DNA of 64,000 bases. It comes from Arthonia radiata (lineage: Eukaryota; Ascomycota; Arthoniomycetes; Arthoniales; Arthoniaceae). Both the position numbers and the translations under genes were made by a program. The stretch's first letter is position 1; each line of letters starts with the position of its first letter. Below are positions 45,554-58,386 of the stretch, one piece after another. Location of the stretch: assembly GCA_002989075.1 (NCBI GenBank), contig PSQN01000010.1, positions 248,001 to 312,000 of the forward strand. Direction: 5' to 3'. The notes below the pieces were generated by a model that searched no databases, was not told the DNA's origin, and saw only the letters and a list, made by a program, of their open reading frames with translations.

Positions 45554-48334
45554 TCACTCATCCTCTCCACCCTCAACCCCACTCCCCTCCCCCGTCACCT
45601 CCATCTCACTCCCCACCTCCCTCTCCGCCTTCAAAAACTCCCCCATCGGCACGCCCTTATCCTCATCCTTCTTCGCCCTCCTCCGCCTTTTCTGCGGAAC
45701 ACCGCCCTCTTCAGCCTTCGCTCTGCTCCTTCTGTTCCCGCCCACCGCCCGTTTCCTTCCCTCCTCTACACCAGCGCCGAAGGGCATCCTCATCTCCCGC
45801 CCTACACCCGCGCTCATCAACTCCCGCACAGGCTCGACAGCCGTACTCAGCACCAGCCTCTGCCGCTGCCGTGGCAAGTGCACGCCATCCAGCCCTCGTC
45901 CAATATGACGTAGTCCCTCCGAGATGCTTTTTCCACCTTCGCCCGCGTCGCCGTCTCTCCAATTAAGCGGCCGCACCTCGTCAATCCCGCCCCAGCGCGC
46001 GCCGTCGTCGCTGTCGCTGTCGAAGCCGTCCGGGAGCATGTTGCATTTGAGCCACGCGTCGACGAGGGCGCCGCGTCGCCGTTTCTCGCGGCGAGCGTCG
46101 GCACGCGTGTCGCGCATGCGCTCATGAAGTGTATGATGAATCCGCTGTTGACGGGACTGCTCTGTGGCCTGGGGCGGGGGGCGGATACGGGAGCGCTGCG
46201 CGCCACCAGAACCAGGTGCGGCGGATGAGAGCATGGGCGGGTCAGGAGAGGCGGCGTAGGTGCGCTGGTAGGGGTACGCAGAGTCGGTGTAAGGCGTGGA
46301 GGTAAGAACAGATGAGGGGCCGGGGAGGACCTCGGTCTTGTGTGATGAATACGGGGGTATATGCTCGTGGATAGATGCAGAATTATGAGATGCACCAACA
46401 ACAGAGTCGCCGGCCGCCGACGAGGTATCACCGCCGCCCACGTGCGCCTGCAACGCCTTCTTTTGCCTACCCGACCGCGGCGTGCCCTTACCCCTGGACG
46501 CCGACGCTAATGCACCTTTCCCGGGACCCGGCGCGGGAGACGCCTTCCTGTTCTGCCCCGAAGGAGACGGAGTGTTGTCCTCACTGTTGAGGAGCGCTTT
46601 GATTTTTACGTTTGCGTGATGGCTTGCCGTTGGGCGTGGCGGGGAAGGTGACCGTGTGCGGTCGCCATCGTAGTGGGGGTGGCGCTTTGGTAGGTTGGTG
46701 TTGCTGCTGCTGGATGGTTCCGGCCTCGTTTCCCGCGAAGGGCCTAGATGGCGTACCTTAGCACTGTCAGAATCTTGACAAGAAATGAGTTGCTCGATGA
46801 GCAGTGTTGGTGAGCTTACTCGGTGAGGGACGGCCTTGGCTGCCTCCTGCTGAGCTGGACCCTGAGTTGTACGGCGAGTAGCGGAAGCCTTTGCGAAAGA
46901 TTAGTGAATGCGTCGAGGCACAAGCCAGGCACTGTTACTCACGGTAATTGTGCTGCTGCTCCATCATGGGTGCTGTGCGCGATGTTAGTAGGAGAACGTG
47001 AGAATGCACGGCTGAGGGAGGAGCTGAAGTTGCTTACTCTTTTGTCCCTTCTTTGGCCCCGAAGCGGCAGGGGGCATGTCGTTGGCGACGATATCTACCA
47101 GTCAGGTCAGTCATGCGCAATTGATTGCCGCGTTTTGAAACTCACTCTCGCGCTCCCTACGCTTTGCCTCTCCATACGTGACTTCCTCGGGCGTGTCTGT
47201 GTTCTCAATCTCGGCGGCCTCCTCAGAAATGAGGTCCAGACTTGGGACTTTGACCGGAGTGACACCATCCTCGGCGAGGACGCCCGGGCCGAAAGGATTC
47301 ATCGTGGCTTCTTCAGGGTTGAAATTGCTCTCCAGATACCACCAGATCAGCCAAAGAAACGCCGTTGCGCGGCTGCGGCTGCTCAGAGTTGGGCGCATGA
47401 ATAAGTCAAAGAAGTCGCGAGGAGGAAAGAAGTGCGTCTCTGACACTCGAGGCGCATACTGGGACAGGACGAAAATCAGATTGACCGGGTTCGTGCGAGG
47501 TTTGGGTGTGGATAGAAGCTCGTCGAGGTTGCTTGGCTGTGGTGTGTCTTCCATGGCGCCCTTGAGAATCGACTTCAGTCGAGGCCCGTCCTGGAGCTGC
47601 TTGTAAGCACCTGTGCCGGATTGTGCTTGCAAGCAAGGGATAGCGTGGTATGTTCGCACGCGTGCGCGCATCTCCGGGAAGACTGTGACTGTATGTCAGC
47701 CTTCTTCACCGCTGAATGTCTCTGTTCACTCACAGTTCAAAGTCGTGTTCATTCTGCCTACGTTGACCAACAGGCAAATCATTGCCATCTGCAGAGCCGC
47801 CTCGCGGTCACTGAGAAGCTTCTCCTTCAGAATCTGACTCGTTTTGCTGCTCTTAGCCATAGCATCGATGTAGACGTCTGCGAACGTGTGGCCCGGTGTG
47901 TTATCGGAGTAACGCGTGAATACTCTGTTTTCGTCCTCGAACACCATGCGCAGGAACAGATATTGGATGTCCTTCCTCCACAGCGGCTGACCATCCTCCT
48001 TCTTGAGATAACGGATCCTATTGCCAGAGAATACCGAAGATACACTGCCATTCGCATTGCGACGATACGTGGAAGTCATTGCGGTTGGCTGTTGCTGATC
48101 GTCCATCTCACCCTCCGCCTGCATTTCCGACTGTGCAGCAGCCTGCTGAAGATGGACCGACCAGTCCATCGGCATCTGGTCGGCTTCCGATCCAGGCTGG
48201 CGATTGGCATCTGTGAGGACATGTCGCAAGCTTGCGCGTGGGTCGGCATCGTCAACTTTGATGGGAGTGCCTGGTGGGAGGGCAGATTCGAGAGCTGGAT
48301 CGAGCGCCGAATGATCGGGCTGCTCGTGAGCCAT
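45554..48334 (-). CDS. IES1: INO80 chromatin-remodelling complex subunit Ies1
   Basis: Six exons in gene order (47734-48334, 47146-47682, 47038-47094, 46943-46972, 46820-46888, 45554-46743) encode 827 aa. The conserved core spans roughly residues 100-370: IRYLKKEDGQPLWRKDIQYL, FADVYIDAMAKSSKTSQIL, MICLLVNVGRMNTTLNFFPEM, the DGPRLKSILKGAMED block, TNPVNLIFVLSQYAP and AFLWLIWWYLESNF. A long Ser/Pro-rich disordered part follows, then a conserved basic helix RRGALVDAWLKCNMLPDGF. Ies1 is a fungal-specific nuclear subunit linked to the Ino80 N-terminal module. All five introns are phase 1 and exon 4 is only 30 nt. The last intron was placed at a TCTAG acceptor after a TGCTAAG branch, because that alone keeps the frame open into the final exon. 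Confidence 0.88.
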
Positions 48335-49368
48335 GACGGCTCTGGCGCCTCGCGAGAGACGAGGGCTGATGGGAAGCGTTGCTCGAAGCAGCAATGGCGA
48401 TATACGCGGCCGAGTTCTGAGATGACCTTATTCGGTGAGGGACGCGTATAGAGATTTGTTGTTGTTAGGGAAGGAGGCGATCGGGAGAATGCAGTTCCTC
48501 TTCCGGGATTTGATGAGGCACTATAATCACGTGATTGCTTAGGTAACGCAAAGCCAAGCCTCACCAAGCAAACATAGATCGCCTGGGAAGAGGGATTAGG
48601 TTAAAACTACATCACGTGGATCAATTATAGCACGTTGGCTGTAGAAAAGACACATTGCGAAAGGGAGAAGTATTCTATCATGCTTTGAAGCACACGGCTA
48701 GTTTGTGCTTCTCGAGGAGCCTCGAGCAGACATACACATATATGAGATAGACCGCACAAAACTTTTCCCAGTATGCCAGCCTGAATGCAGCATCCCATTT
48801 CCAATGCATTCCAGCGATATCGCCTTTGCAGTGAGTCAACGCCACTATGCAATGTTCGCTAAAACACAATACACACGTGAGGATTGTGTCTCTCGTCCCC
48901 TTTCCGCATGCTGAGGAAATGCTGGCTGCCTGGTTCGTAAAGGCTTTGGTGACGCCTCGCGCGCTCTTCGTGCCCATTGATGAGGGTACATAAGCAATCG
49001 TTGCGTTGAGTTGGTCTCGCGGATTGATTCGGAAATGCAAAAACAGGTAAAAGTCAGTATGCCGAACCGCTGCATCGATCAAAAAGCAAATCTAGTCGTT
49101 CCTTTTTCGGCCGTGATGTGAAGTCATACGGTATGCATTTGTCCGTGTCGTATGCATCCCGCCAAACTCCAGAAAATGTAGAACCGTGTCTCGTGATCGA
49201 ATGCAGAACTTGTTGGCGCGAACAATCGAGTGTCGATGCTTGGATGCCATGTTAGTTGCGGCGGTGAAGAACAGACAAGAAAACGCTCTTTGCTGATGAA
49301 GTGGTCCCGTGCGTTGAACCGAAAACGCCACTAAGGAAATGTGTTGATCGAAGTTGGAGTGTGGCTTC
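48335..49368. other. 1.03-kb intergenic region
   Basis: Contains the Ies1 promoter and the DED1 3' region. A perfect 12-bp palindrome AATCACGTGATT lies at 48525-48536, about 190 bp upstream of the Ies1 ATG, and another CACGTG follows near 48614. No gene is seen. Confidence 0.5.
48525..48536. promoter_or_regulatory. ATCACGTGAT palindrome
   Basis: Perfect palindrome with a TCACGTGA core, the kind of site bound by bHLH factors such as Cbf1. It is in the Ies1 upstream region. Factor identity is inferred. Confidence 0.5.
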
Positions 49369-51715
<2,347 letters not shown>

Positions 51716-52291
51716 TTTGATCAATTTGCGCGGTGAGCTTGTAAGGGCTGGCTGTGTAAGGTGATGCGGCGATAGAAGCAAAAGGGCTTGTGGTCGTTTG
51801 AACAACTAGAAAAAAAGAGCGAGTCTTTTCCCAGCAACTTCAGATCCCCGGGTATCTTAAATCACAGAAAAACAAATCAATGCTCTCTCACAACAAGGAA
51901 AGAGCACAATAAGGGAGAGAGACTTGTCTATAGAGGAGGATGGATGGAGGGATGGGAAAGAAATTGTCGAGAGAAAAGACGGTCAGAGACGGTCTAGGCG
52001 AATGCTGCTCAAAATTTTGGAGGTGTCTTCCAAAATCATCGTGGCACTTTTTAGCATCTGACAGCGCCTCCAGGGCCGGGTAGCATCGATTTTCACAAGT
52101 CTAGTCGATGGTGACATTGTTTGCGTGAAGGCTGTCGTTACGATGAAAACGCAATAGCGCTACAAGCAGCTGCATGCATGCACTCAATGGTTCATCGCCG
52201 TAGGTATACTGGACATGACAGTAAAGCGCGCCCGTATCGGCCGTCGATTGATGCTCAGCTAGCTGGCTATATGAAGCATGTGTTTCCCACG
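51716..52291. other. intergenic region
   Basis: DED1 5' side and cyclophilin 3' side. The stretch directly upstream of DED1 is purine-rich on the + strand (aagaaaaga...gagagaga), so the DED1 leader is pyrimidine-rich. No gene is seen. Confidence 0.45.
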
Positions 52292-53374
52292 TCAGGCCAA
52301 ACTTTTCTCGTGTAGATTCCGACCAGGAGTCGTGCTTCGCTTCTTGAGCACAACCATGACAATAGCGATGATCACGCCCAGCGTCAAGAGCTTCGGGGCT
52401 ACACCTTGATCGCTTTGAACATACTTATTCCAGACCTGTGATGACTCCTTCTCGAAGAACGATCCGTCGCCAGTCTTTGTGTTGGTTTCGGCTTTGCTGT
52501 GGGTAGTGGGCACAGGCTCGGTTTCTTCGATATCATCTGCGTCTTGAGGCACGCATCAGCGAGTGGGCGAGTGTGGTGTGGAAGGGCTACAGCTCCGCGC
52601 GGATACCTTCGTCTGGCACCTCAAGTTCGCCGGACTTGATGATCTTGACCGGCTTTGCCGGCTTGTCTCCGGAGCCCTTGGGCACGTCTTCAATCTTCTC
52701 GATAATGTCGTATCCTTCGAGTACTTCCCCAAAAACCACATGCTTGCCGTCGAGCCAGGACGTGATGGCGGTGGTGATGAAGAACTGGGATCCGTTGGTG
52801 TCTTTGCCGGCGTTCGCCATGCCTAGGGTAGTTGTCAGTAGCGATCTTTTGGGTCGCTAGCCTTCGAAAGCTTACTGAGCGTTCCCTTCTTGGTATGCTT
52901 CAACTTGAAGTTCTCGTCCTTGAACTTATTCCCATAGATGCTTTTGCCGCCAGTGCCTTTCACCGCTGCGTCAGTACGAGTTCAGAATGAATGCTCATGC
53001 ATTTCTCACCGTCGTGATTGGTAAAGTCTCCACCCTGGATCATAAATTGCTTGATCACCCGGTGGAATGTAGACCCCTCGTATCCAAAGCCCTTTTCGCC
53101 AGTTGCAAGGGCGCTATCGTCCACAGTCAGCGACAGTAGGCGCAGGAGAGCCTATCTAGCCATACCGAAAGTTCTCAGCAGTCTCAGGAACGGTCTTGCC
53201 GTAGAGCCCCATGGTGACACGCCCAAGCTCTTCGTCACCATGCTGAATGTCGAAATACACCTTGTGGGTGATCCTGGGCCCCTTTCCGGCAGCTTCAGCT
53301 GTTTGAGCGAAGTAGATGAATGCTGCTGTCAATATGAGCAGCGCTGAGATTATGACACGCTGCATTGAAGCCAT
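52292..53374 (-). CDS. cypB: ER-lumen cyclophilin B (peptidyl-prolyl isomerase), two possible C-termini
   Basis: Secretory-pathway cyclophilin. Exons in gene order are 53166-53374, 53010-53113, 52876-52965 and 52607-52822, then either read-through to a stop at 52587 (212 aa) or splicing to 52292-52542 (289 aa). The N-terminus is a signal peptide ([22 protein letters not shown]). The core has [18 protein letters not shown] with the catalytic Arg, NGSQFFITT and [12 protein letters not shown]. Read-through ends GIRAEL, an HDEL-like ER-retention tail. Splicing of a 64-nt intron (GTATCC donor, CTCAAG acceptor) replaces it with an acidic linker plus a helix [18 protein letters not shown], giving a membrane-anchored form. 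Both keep frame; which is used, or whether both are, needs transcripts. Confidence 0.93.
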
Positions 53375-53836
53375 GTTCGCGTGTTGTGAGAGTAAAGATG
53401 ACGAGTGTGCAGGAAGCAGTTTAGGAATGGCACCAAGCGGGTACACCTTCCGCCATACCGCGCGCACGGACGCTTGTGGAACCGATTGGAATCACGTGAT
53501 TTTGGGCTCAGAGAGACAGACACTTTTCACCCTAGATATTCATCAATAATGCGGCTGTCTGCTTCTGACGATAGCTACAATACACTGCGCACCGTCGAAG
53601 CCTTATCTCCACGGTTAGATTGGCTTAGTTCCTGACCGTCTTTATTTCTCCGAACCTCGAAGCGGACGACAACGCAACGCATGAGAGTCTTGAAGCGCCT
53701 GCTTGACCTCAGAGGGAGGCTTATGACCTCAGTGTGGCGAGAGCGCGCTCTTGTGAACGAATACTCTAACGTGTGATCAAGTGGGGCTGCTTCTGCTTTT
53801 CGTCGCTGTCGTATGGAAACAAGGCGTTAGATACCC
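53375..53836. other. intergenic region, cyclophilin promoter
   Basis: Contains the cyclophilin upstream region, with a second perfect AATCACGTGATT palindrome at 53490-53501 (about 120 bp before the ATG), and the SmB 3' end. No gene is seen. Confidence 0.5.
53490..53501. promoter_or_regulatory. ATCACGTGAT palindrome
   Basis: Same 12-bp palindrome as at 48525, here about 120 bp upstream of the cyclophilin start. Confidence 0.5.
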
Positions 53837-54714
53837 TCATCGTCCCTGTTGGAAACCTCCAGGTGGACCGGGAAACCCTCTACCAGGCGGAGGACCACCA
53901 AATCCCGGTGGAGCGCCTGAGAACCCTCCTTGAAAGCCGGGAGGTCCACCGAAGCCGGGCGCGCCAGGACCGGGAGGACCACCTCGCCCAAAACCAGGTT
54001 GACCAGGCGGGCCACCTGGGAAGCCTGCAAAGCCACCTGCGCCGACGCCCGCTGGATAGTTATATATTAGTGTAGGTCGTAGGATAAGTGCAGAGATAGA
54101 GACTCACCTGCTGGCCCTTGCAGTCCCACCGGCGCACCACGTCCGACACTCCTCGCCGCTCCTGTCCCAGCCGACATTGCAGCCGGTGCAGCCGCTCCGC
54201 CTGGCGCTGAGGCGCCTAGCCTTGCGGCTTGGTCTGATGGAGGTCCAGATTCGACAGAGAGTGATACGATGGTTGTGCCGCGTACGATGGTGAGACCTAA
54301 TGTTCGCTTCTCCTCAGACTCCAAGAGAGGGCCTGCGCCGGCGCCTGGTGCTGGTCCTTTCTGCTGCTTCCTCTTGACTTTTCGGAATTCTTCAGTGTCT
54401 GCGAGGACGAGATTCATATGCTTTGAAGAGTCAGCATGGGATTCAGAACGTCGTAGAAAGGGGATGAGGGTGTACCTTGTCAAATGCGAGCATCTGCCCA
54501 ACCATTTGTCGTCCATCTGCGAGGGTGATGCGCATGCGATAGTCGATCTGTGTATTCATTAGACATCTTCGTGAGTGCCCTGCGATCAAGATGGTACCTA
54601 CATAGTTTTGCTATTGCAACGCACCCCAGTCAGCTGCCTCTGTCAACCAAACATCACAGAGATATTCTGAAAAGGTTTGCTTACCATCTTGCCTTGCTTA
54701 TTTGAGGTCGCCAT
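53837..54714 (-). CDS. SMB1: small nuclear ribonucleoprotein SmB
   Basis: Core spliceosomal Sm protein of U1, U2, U4 and U5 snRNPs, 212 aa in five exons: 54685-54714, 54602-54610, 54476-54547, 54108-54420 and 53837-54051. Exon 2 is a 9-nt micro-exon (CAA AAC TAT). The spliced start reads MATSNKQGKM-QNY-IDYRMRITL, matching the SmB N-terminus. DGRQMVGQMLAFDKHMNLVL (Sm1) and GLTIVRGTTIVSLSVE (Sm2) follow, then a Gly/Pro/Phe-rich tail with PPGFGG repeats ending QQGR. All introns before exon 4 are phase 0, so skipping the micro-exon would also stay in frame but lose three residues of the Sm N-terminal helix. It is divergent from RPL11. Confidence 0.92.
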
Positions 54715-55003
54715 GACGGGCAAACTTTGATACTTGCGTGGAAGATATCAAGATTGTTGGCTGCGCGATTCTCGGAGTATTGAGTTGAGAAGAGTGAACT
54801 GCTACCCTTGGAATAGCTACTGAAATTCATCGCAGGCTCCAAGGTCACGATTGAGCAGGTGAAGCTTGGACCATGCAGCCCATTGCTAGGAGTAGCGGCA
54901 TTTCCCGGCCTTGGCATTTTGCTAGCCCACACACACATTTGGAGATGCAGACTGCGACAACGAACGGTTGCAGCGCGACGACGAACCCACAACCACTATC
55001 AAC
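54715..55003. promoter_or_regulatory. bidirectional promoter SmB / RPL11
   Basis: 289 bp between two divergent housekeeping starts. Leader sequences on both sides are short. A gcgacgacgaacccacaacc stretch precedes the RPL11 ATG. No TATA box is obvious. Confidence 0.6.
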
Positions 55004-55696
55004 ATGGTAAGCACGCATTCCGTTGTTGATAGACAGTCCAACTAAGTTGTACATAGTCTGAAGGCAAGGACAAGAGCCAGAACCCCATGCGGGAACTCCG
55101 CATCCAAAAACTCGTCCTGAACATCTCCGTCGGCGAATCCGGCGACAGACTCACTCGTGCGGCCAAGGTGCTTGAGCAACTGAGCGGTCAAACGCCAGTC
55201 TATAGTGCGTGAAATCTTTCTGAGTGCTGAGACTATAAATTCCCATCTGACTCACTTCTCCAGGCAAAGCCCGCTACACCGTGCGAACGTTCGGTATCCG
55301 TCGTAACGAAAAGATCGCCGTGCACGTTACTGTTCGCGGCCCCAAGGCGGAGGAGATCTTGGAGCGTGGTCTGAAGGTCAAAGAATATGAGTTGAGGAAG
55401 CGCAACTTCTCAGAGACGGGCAACTTCGGCTTCGGCATCAGCGAACACATCGATTTGGGCATCAAGTATGACCCAGCTATCGGCATTTACGGCATGGACT
55501 TCTACTGCTGCATGTGAGTTCACGAGGAGTGTTGCTGCATACACAAAGGATACTGACGCGGCGGCCTAGGACACGACCAGGAGAGCGCGTCGCCAAGCGC
55601 CGACGATGCAAGTCAAAGATTGGTGCTTCTCACCGGATCAACAAGGCCGAGACCACCAAATGGTTCAAGAACCGCTTCGAGGGTATTGTGCGATAG
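55004..55696 (+). CDS. RPL11: 60S ribosomal protein L11 (uL5)
   Basis: Large-subunit ribosomal protein that contacts 5S rRNA. Exons 55004-55006, 55057-55204, 55264-55513 and 55570-55696 give 175 aa, the family length. The first exon is only the ATG, followed directly by GTAAGC; the second begins [19 protein letters not shown]. Other hallmarks are [20 protein letters not shown], the [20 protein letters not shown] block, the [17 protein letters not shown] stretch and the basic end [13 protein letters not shown]. All introns are short and phases agree. An ATG-only first exon is known in fungal ribosomal genes and often accompanies splicing-linked control. Confidence 0.96.
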
Positions 55697-56123
55697 ACGA
55701 CGATGGAGCCGCTGAGGCACACGTGGTGCAAGCAGTGGGACGTGACATGATGCGCAGATTCGGAGTGGACATACGACTGAAGCATGAGCTTCATCAGTCG
55801 TCAGAGCATTCTGAATCGGGAGGCCTATCAACCGAAGCTGCAGTGCAATCACATAAGGAACCATTCCGGTGGTCTCCGTATAACCATTGATGATGTGCTC
55901 TCCTGCTTTGCGAAAGACTGAGAAGCTCTTCAGTCTACAGCGCGACACTCGATGCTTAGTCTTTGCAGGCGTCAAGCTGTCATTGAAGCACCGGTGATAT
56001 TGCATTGCATTGCACAAACTCATAATAGTACAGTTAAAGATCATCGCAGAATATCGGGAGCGTACATGGCTAATGTCGCCCGCAAGCACAACGCCCTCGT
56101 GATCGTACACAAGCGCTCCTCAA
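55697..56123. other. convergent intergenic region
   Basis: RPL11 3' side and the 3' side of the next minus-strand gene, including its possible read-through coding end (to 56041). No other gene. Confidence 0.4.
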
Positions 56124-56727
56124 TCACTGCCATGGCTTGCGATCGGCCTTGATGCTGGTTAGCACGCGTGTCGCTTTGGTGGTAGGAACTACTTACTCGT
56201 GGCGCTCTCTTCAGTCTCGTATCATACTGATGCATGCACATGTCCATGCGCCACTCCAAATCCGACAAGAGCGTCGCGAGCGCTTCGATCCTAGACTTGG
56301 CCAGTTCCTCTCTATAGGAATCACGGCTACTTCGCACATCGTGCTTTGAGTGGATCTCCTTGACGCCGCTCTCAGTCGTCACTGTGGCCACCACCATCGC
56401 CGAGTACAGGCTCCTGGTGCTCGTCGAGCTCGGCGGCTGATAGCTGCACGTGATGATATTGAAGTCGAACTTCTTGGACGGGTGCTTCAGGCTATACCAC
56501 ACGGTTATATTGTCTATACATCATCAGCTGTTTCATCTATCGGCGAAGGGATGAGGTCCATATAGGCGAGCCGTCCGTCGCGGCAGCTGAGACACACATG
56601 CACGCTCCTACGTACCTAAGATCTGCGCTCGCAGCCCAAGTAAATCTTTCTCGACATCCGCAATAGGCGTCTTGGTCTGAGTTGCGTCCACCGAAGACGA
56701 CCTGGAGTGCGACTGAGAGCCAGACAT
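56124..56727 (-). CDS. unknown small protein
   Basis: Exons in gene order 56616-56727, 56197-56513 and 56124-56147 give about 150 aa. It begins MSGSQSHSRSSSVDATQTKT, then DVEKDLLGLRAQILDNITVW, a region YSLKHPSKKFDFNIITCSYQ and RSLYSAMVVATVT that looks beta-rich, and a helix EELAKSRIEALATLLSDLEW. No domain is recognised. The last intron has a strong GTAAGT donor and perfect TGCTAAC branch, with AAG acceptor giving the tail ADRKPWQ. If it is retained, the frame stays open to 56041 and adds a different 50-residue tail. The 5' intron (102 nt) has a good GTACGT donor. Confidence 0.6.
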
Positions 56728-58386
56728 CTTCCTTTCCGAGGGAAGGGCGTCCTTTTCGCTAGACACCTCTTGTTGAGCCGCGGAGGTGCCTCTCAGGTAG
56801 CGCTCGATGGAGGTCGGAATCTTGGCGGTGTTATTTGAGTAGTCACTCTAACTAATCGCTTTGTTCAACGAGGACGATAATGTCAGAATTCTGGTGAGAA
56901 CGGGGTACAATTTGCCTCGCCGTCAGTCAAGGTATGATGTATGTTTTGACTGACTCGGCAGGTTGTTGTCTCTGCCGTCCTGTGGCTGGTGCTCGGCGGC
57001 AAGCGGCCCAATGTGGTACGACGTCCAGGTCATTCTTTCTGTGAGCGGACGAGTCTGGTAGCTTTCTCGAAGAAGTGCGCTGGCTCTGCAGAAGTCACAG
57101 GCTTGAAGTGTTCATGCGCCGAGCGAGCTTGCAGGCACCATCGCCGGGTAACTGGGACGATCGTTGCTAACGTCTCTGTAGCGTCGTGGAAGCAACTCCG
57201 CACTTTGGCTCTCCACATCACGTGATTAAATGCGGTTTCATTGACAAAGCTTGTTGCTTACCTTTGATGACCCTCTGATCCTTCGCCGTCTCTGCCGAAC
57301 TCTTCTCCTTTTCTCATTCGAAGTATGAACGATCTTCTCCAGCATAGCAATACCGAGAAGACGAATGGCAATGACCCACATCTACTGTGACGCTGTACTA
57401 CGTCGCACGGCGTTATCTGCAGGAGAGGGTCGGTAGGAAAGACGGCTCTTTCTGCAAAGGCCCGTTTTGACAATGACTTTCTGACATTATCGAAAACGCG
57501 AAAGCGAGTCCCATGATTGCAAGCTGCTCATATGTTGATCAGGATGTGACCACTTGAGTCTCAGCTACCGCGCTGGCACGCTCTACTCGGGCTCAGAAGC
57601 AGTTTGGGGACGCCTGAGAAATCATCGCTCGGACTCAGACCAATCGCGGGACGCCTCGAAAGATGAGATCTCAGGCTGTTGTGTTGAGTCCCGCATGGTT
57701 ATGTCAACCACTCGCTTGGATATCGTAGACATCGCTTCATACCACCGGGTCCTCACAGAAAGAGGGCAGGGTCTACCGCCCTGATCCAGAGTCCCTCGCA
57801 ACAGCTGCGGCTCACTACAGTATCGAAACTTCTGGAGTATTAAGAGCTGTCTCCATGGTTCGGCTGGGTGTTTTACATGGTTGGTTGCCGCCAGTATCAT
57901 ACGTGAGGGCGCCACTGCGAGGGCGCTTCTGGGCGCTGCGTGCAGCTATCCTCTCGCTTCGCTTCTCATTTGTACCTCAATCGCTTTGAAGCTAAGATAA
58001 GCAATTGAGGCCACTCGTGAGTCGACTGTGTAACCAGTAGGCTGATTGTATATGTAGCCGATGACGCTCAACTGTTAAAACCAACCGAGAGCCACGCACC
58101 GAATTGTGGCAAGCATTTTCGATTGAAGAGAAACCATACTTTCCTAGATTGGGAGTGTGATTTAGACGTAAGTATGACGAGCAAACAGAGCGTTTTTGCG
58201 ACCGGCTCTCAGCACTAGCGCGCAGTCCGCGGAGCAGTCGGTGTCTGAGCGCATTTTTAATTATAAAGACTGTATGCTCCTGTCAGCTTTGATGCATCGT
58301 TCAACCCATCATTTATAGCCCTATCAACCCGAGTAGAATCGATCTCGACAAGCAGAACCGCAACGTGGCTCCCGCCAGGGTGCTAA
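56728..58386. other. 1.66-kb intergenic region
   Basis: No gene recognised on either strand. It holds a third ATCACGTGAT palindrome at 57217-57226 and an AT-rich stretch (tttttaattataaag) near 58255, about 130 bp upstream of the F-box gene ATG, which could serve as a TATA-like element. Confidence 0.45.
57217..57226. promoter_or_regulatory. ATCACGTGAT palindrome
   Basis: Third perfect copy of the palindrome, not close to a recognised start codon. Confidence 0.4.

Noticed and set aside
45394-45966. Long forward Pro/Ser-rich frames opposite the Ies1 3' exon
   Set aside because: Antisense shadows of a GC-rich coding exon with a clear conserved protein on the other strand.
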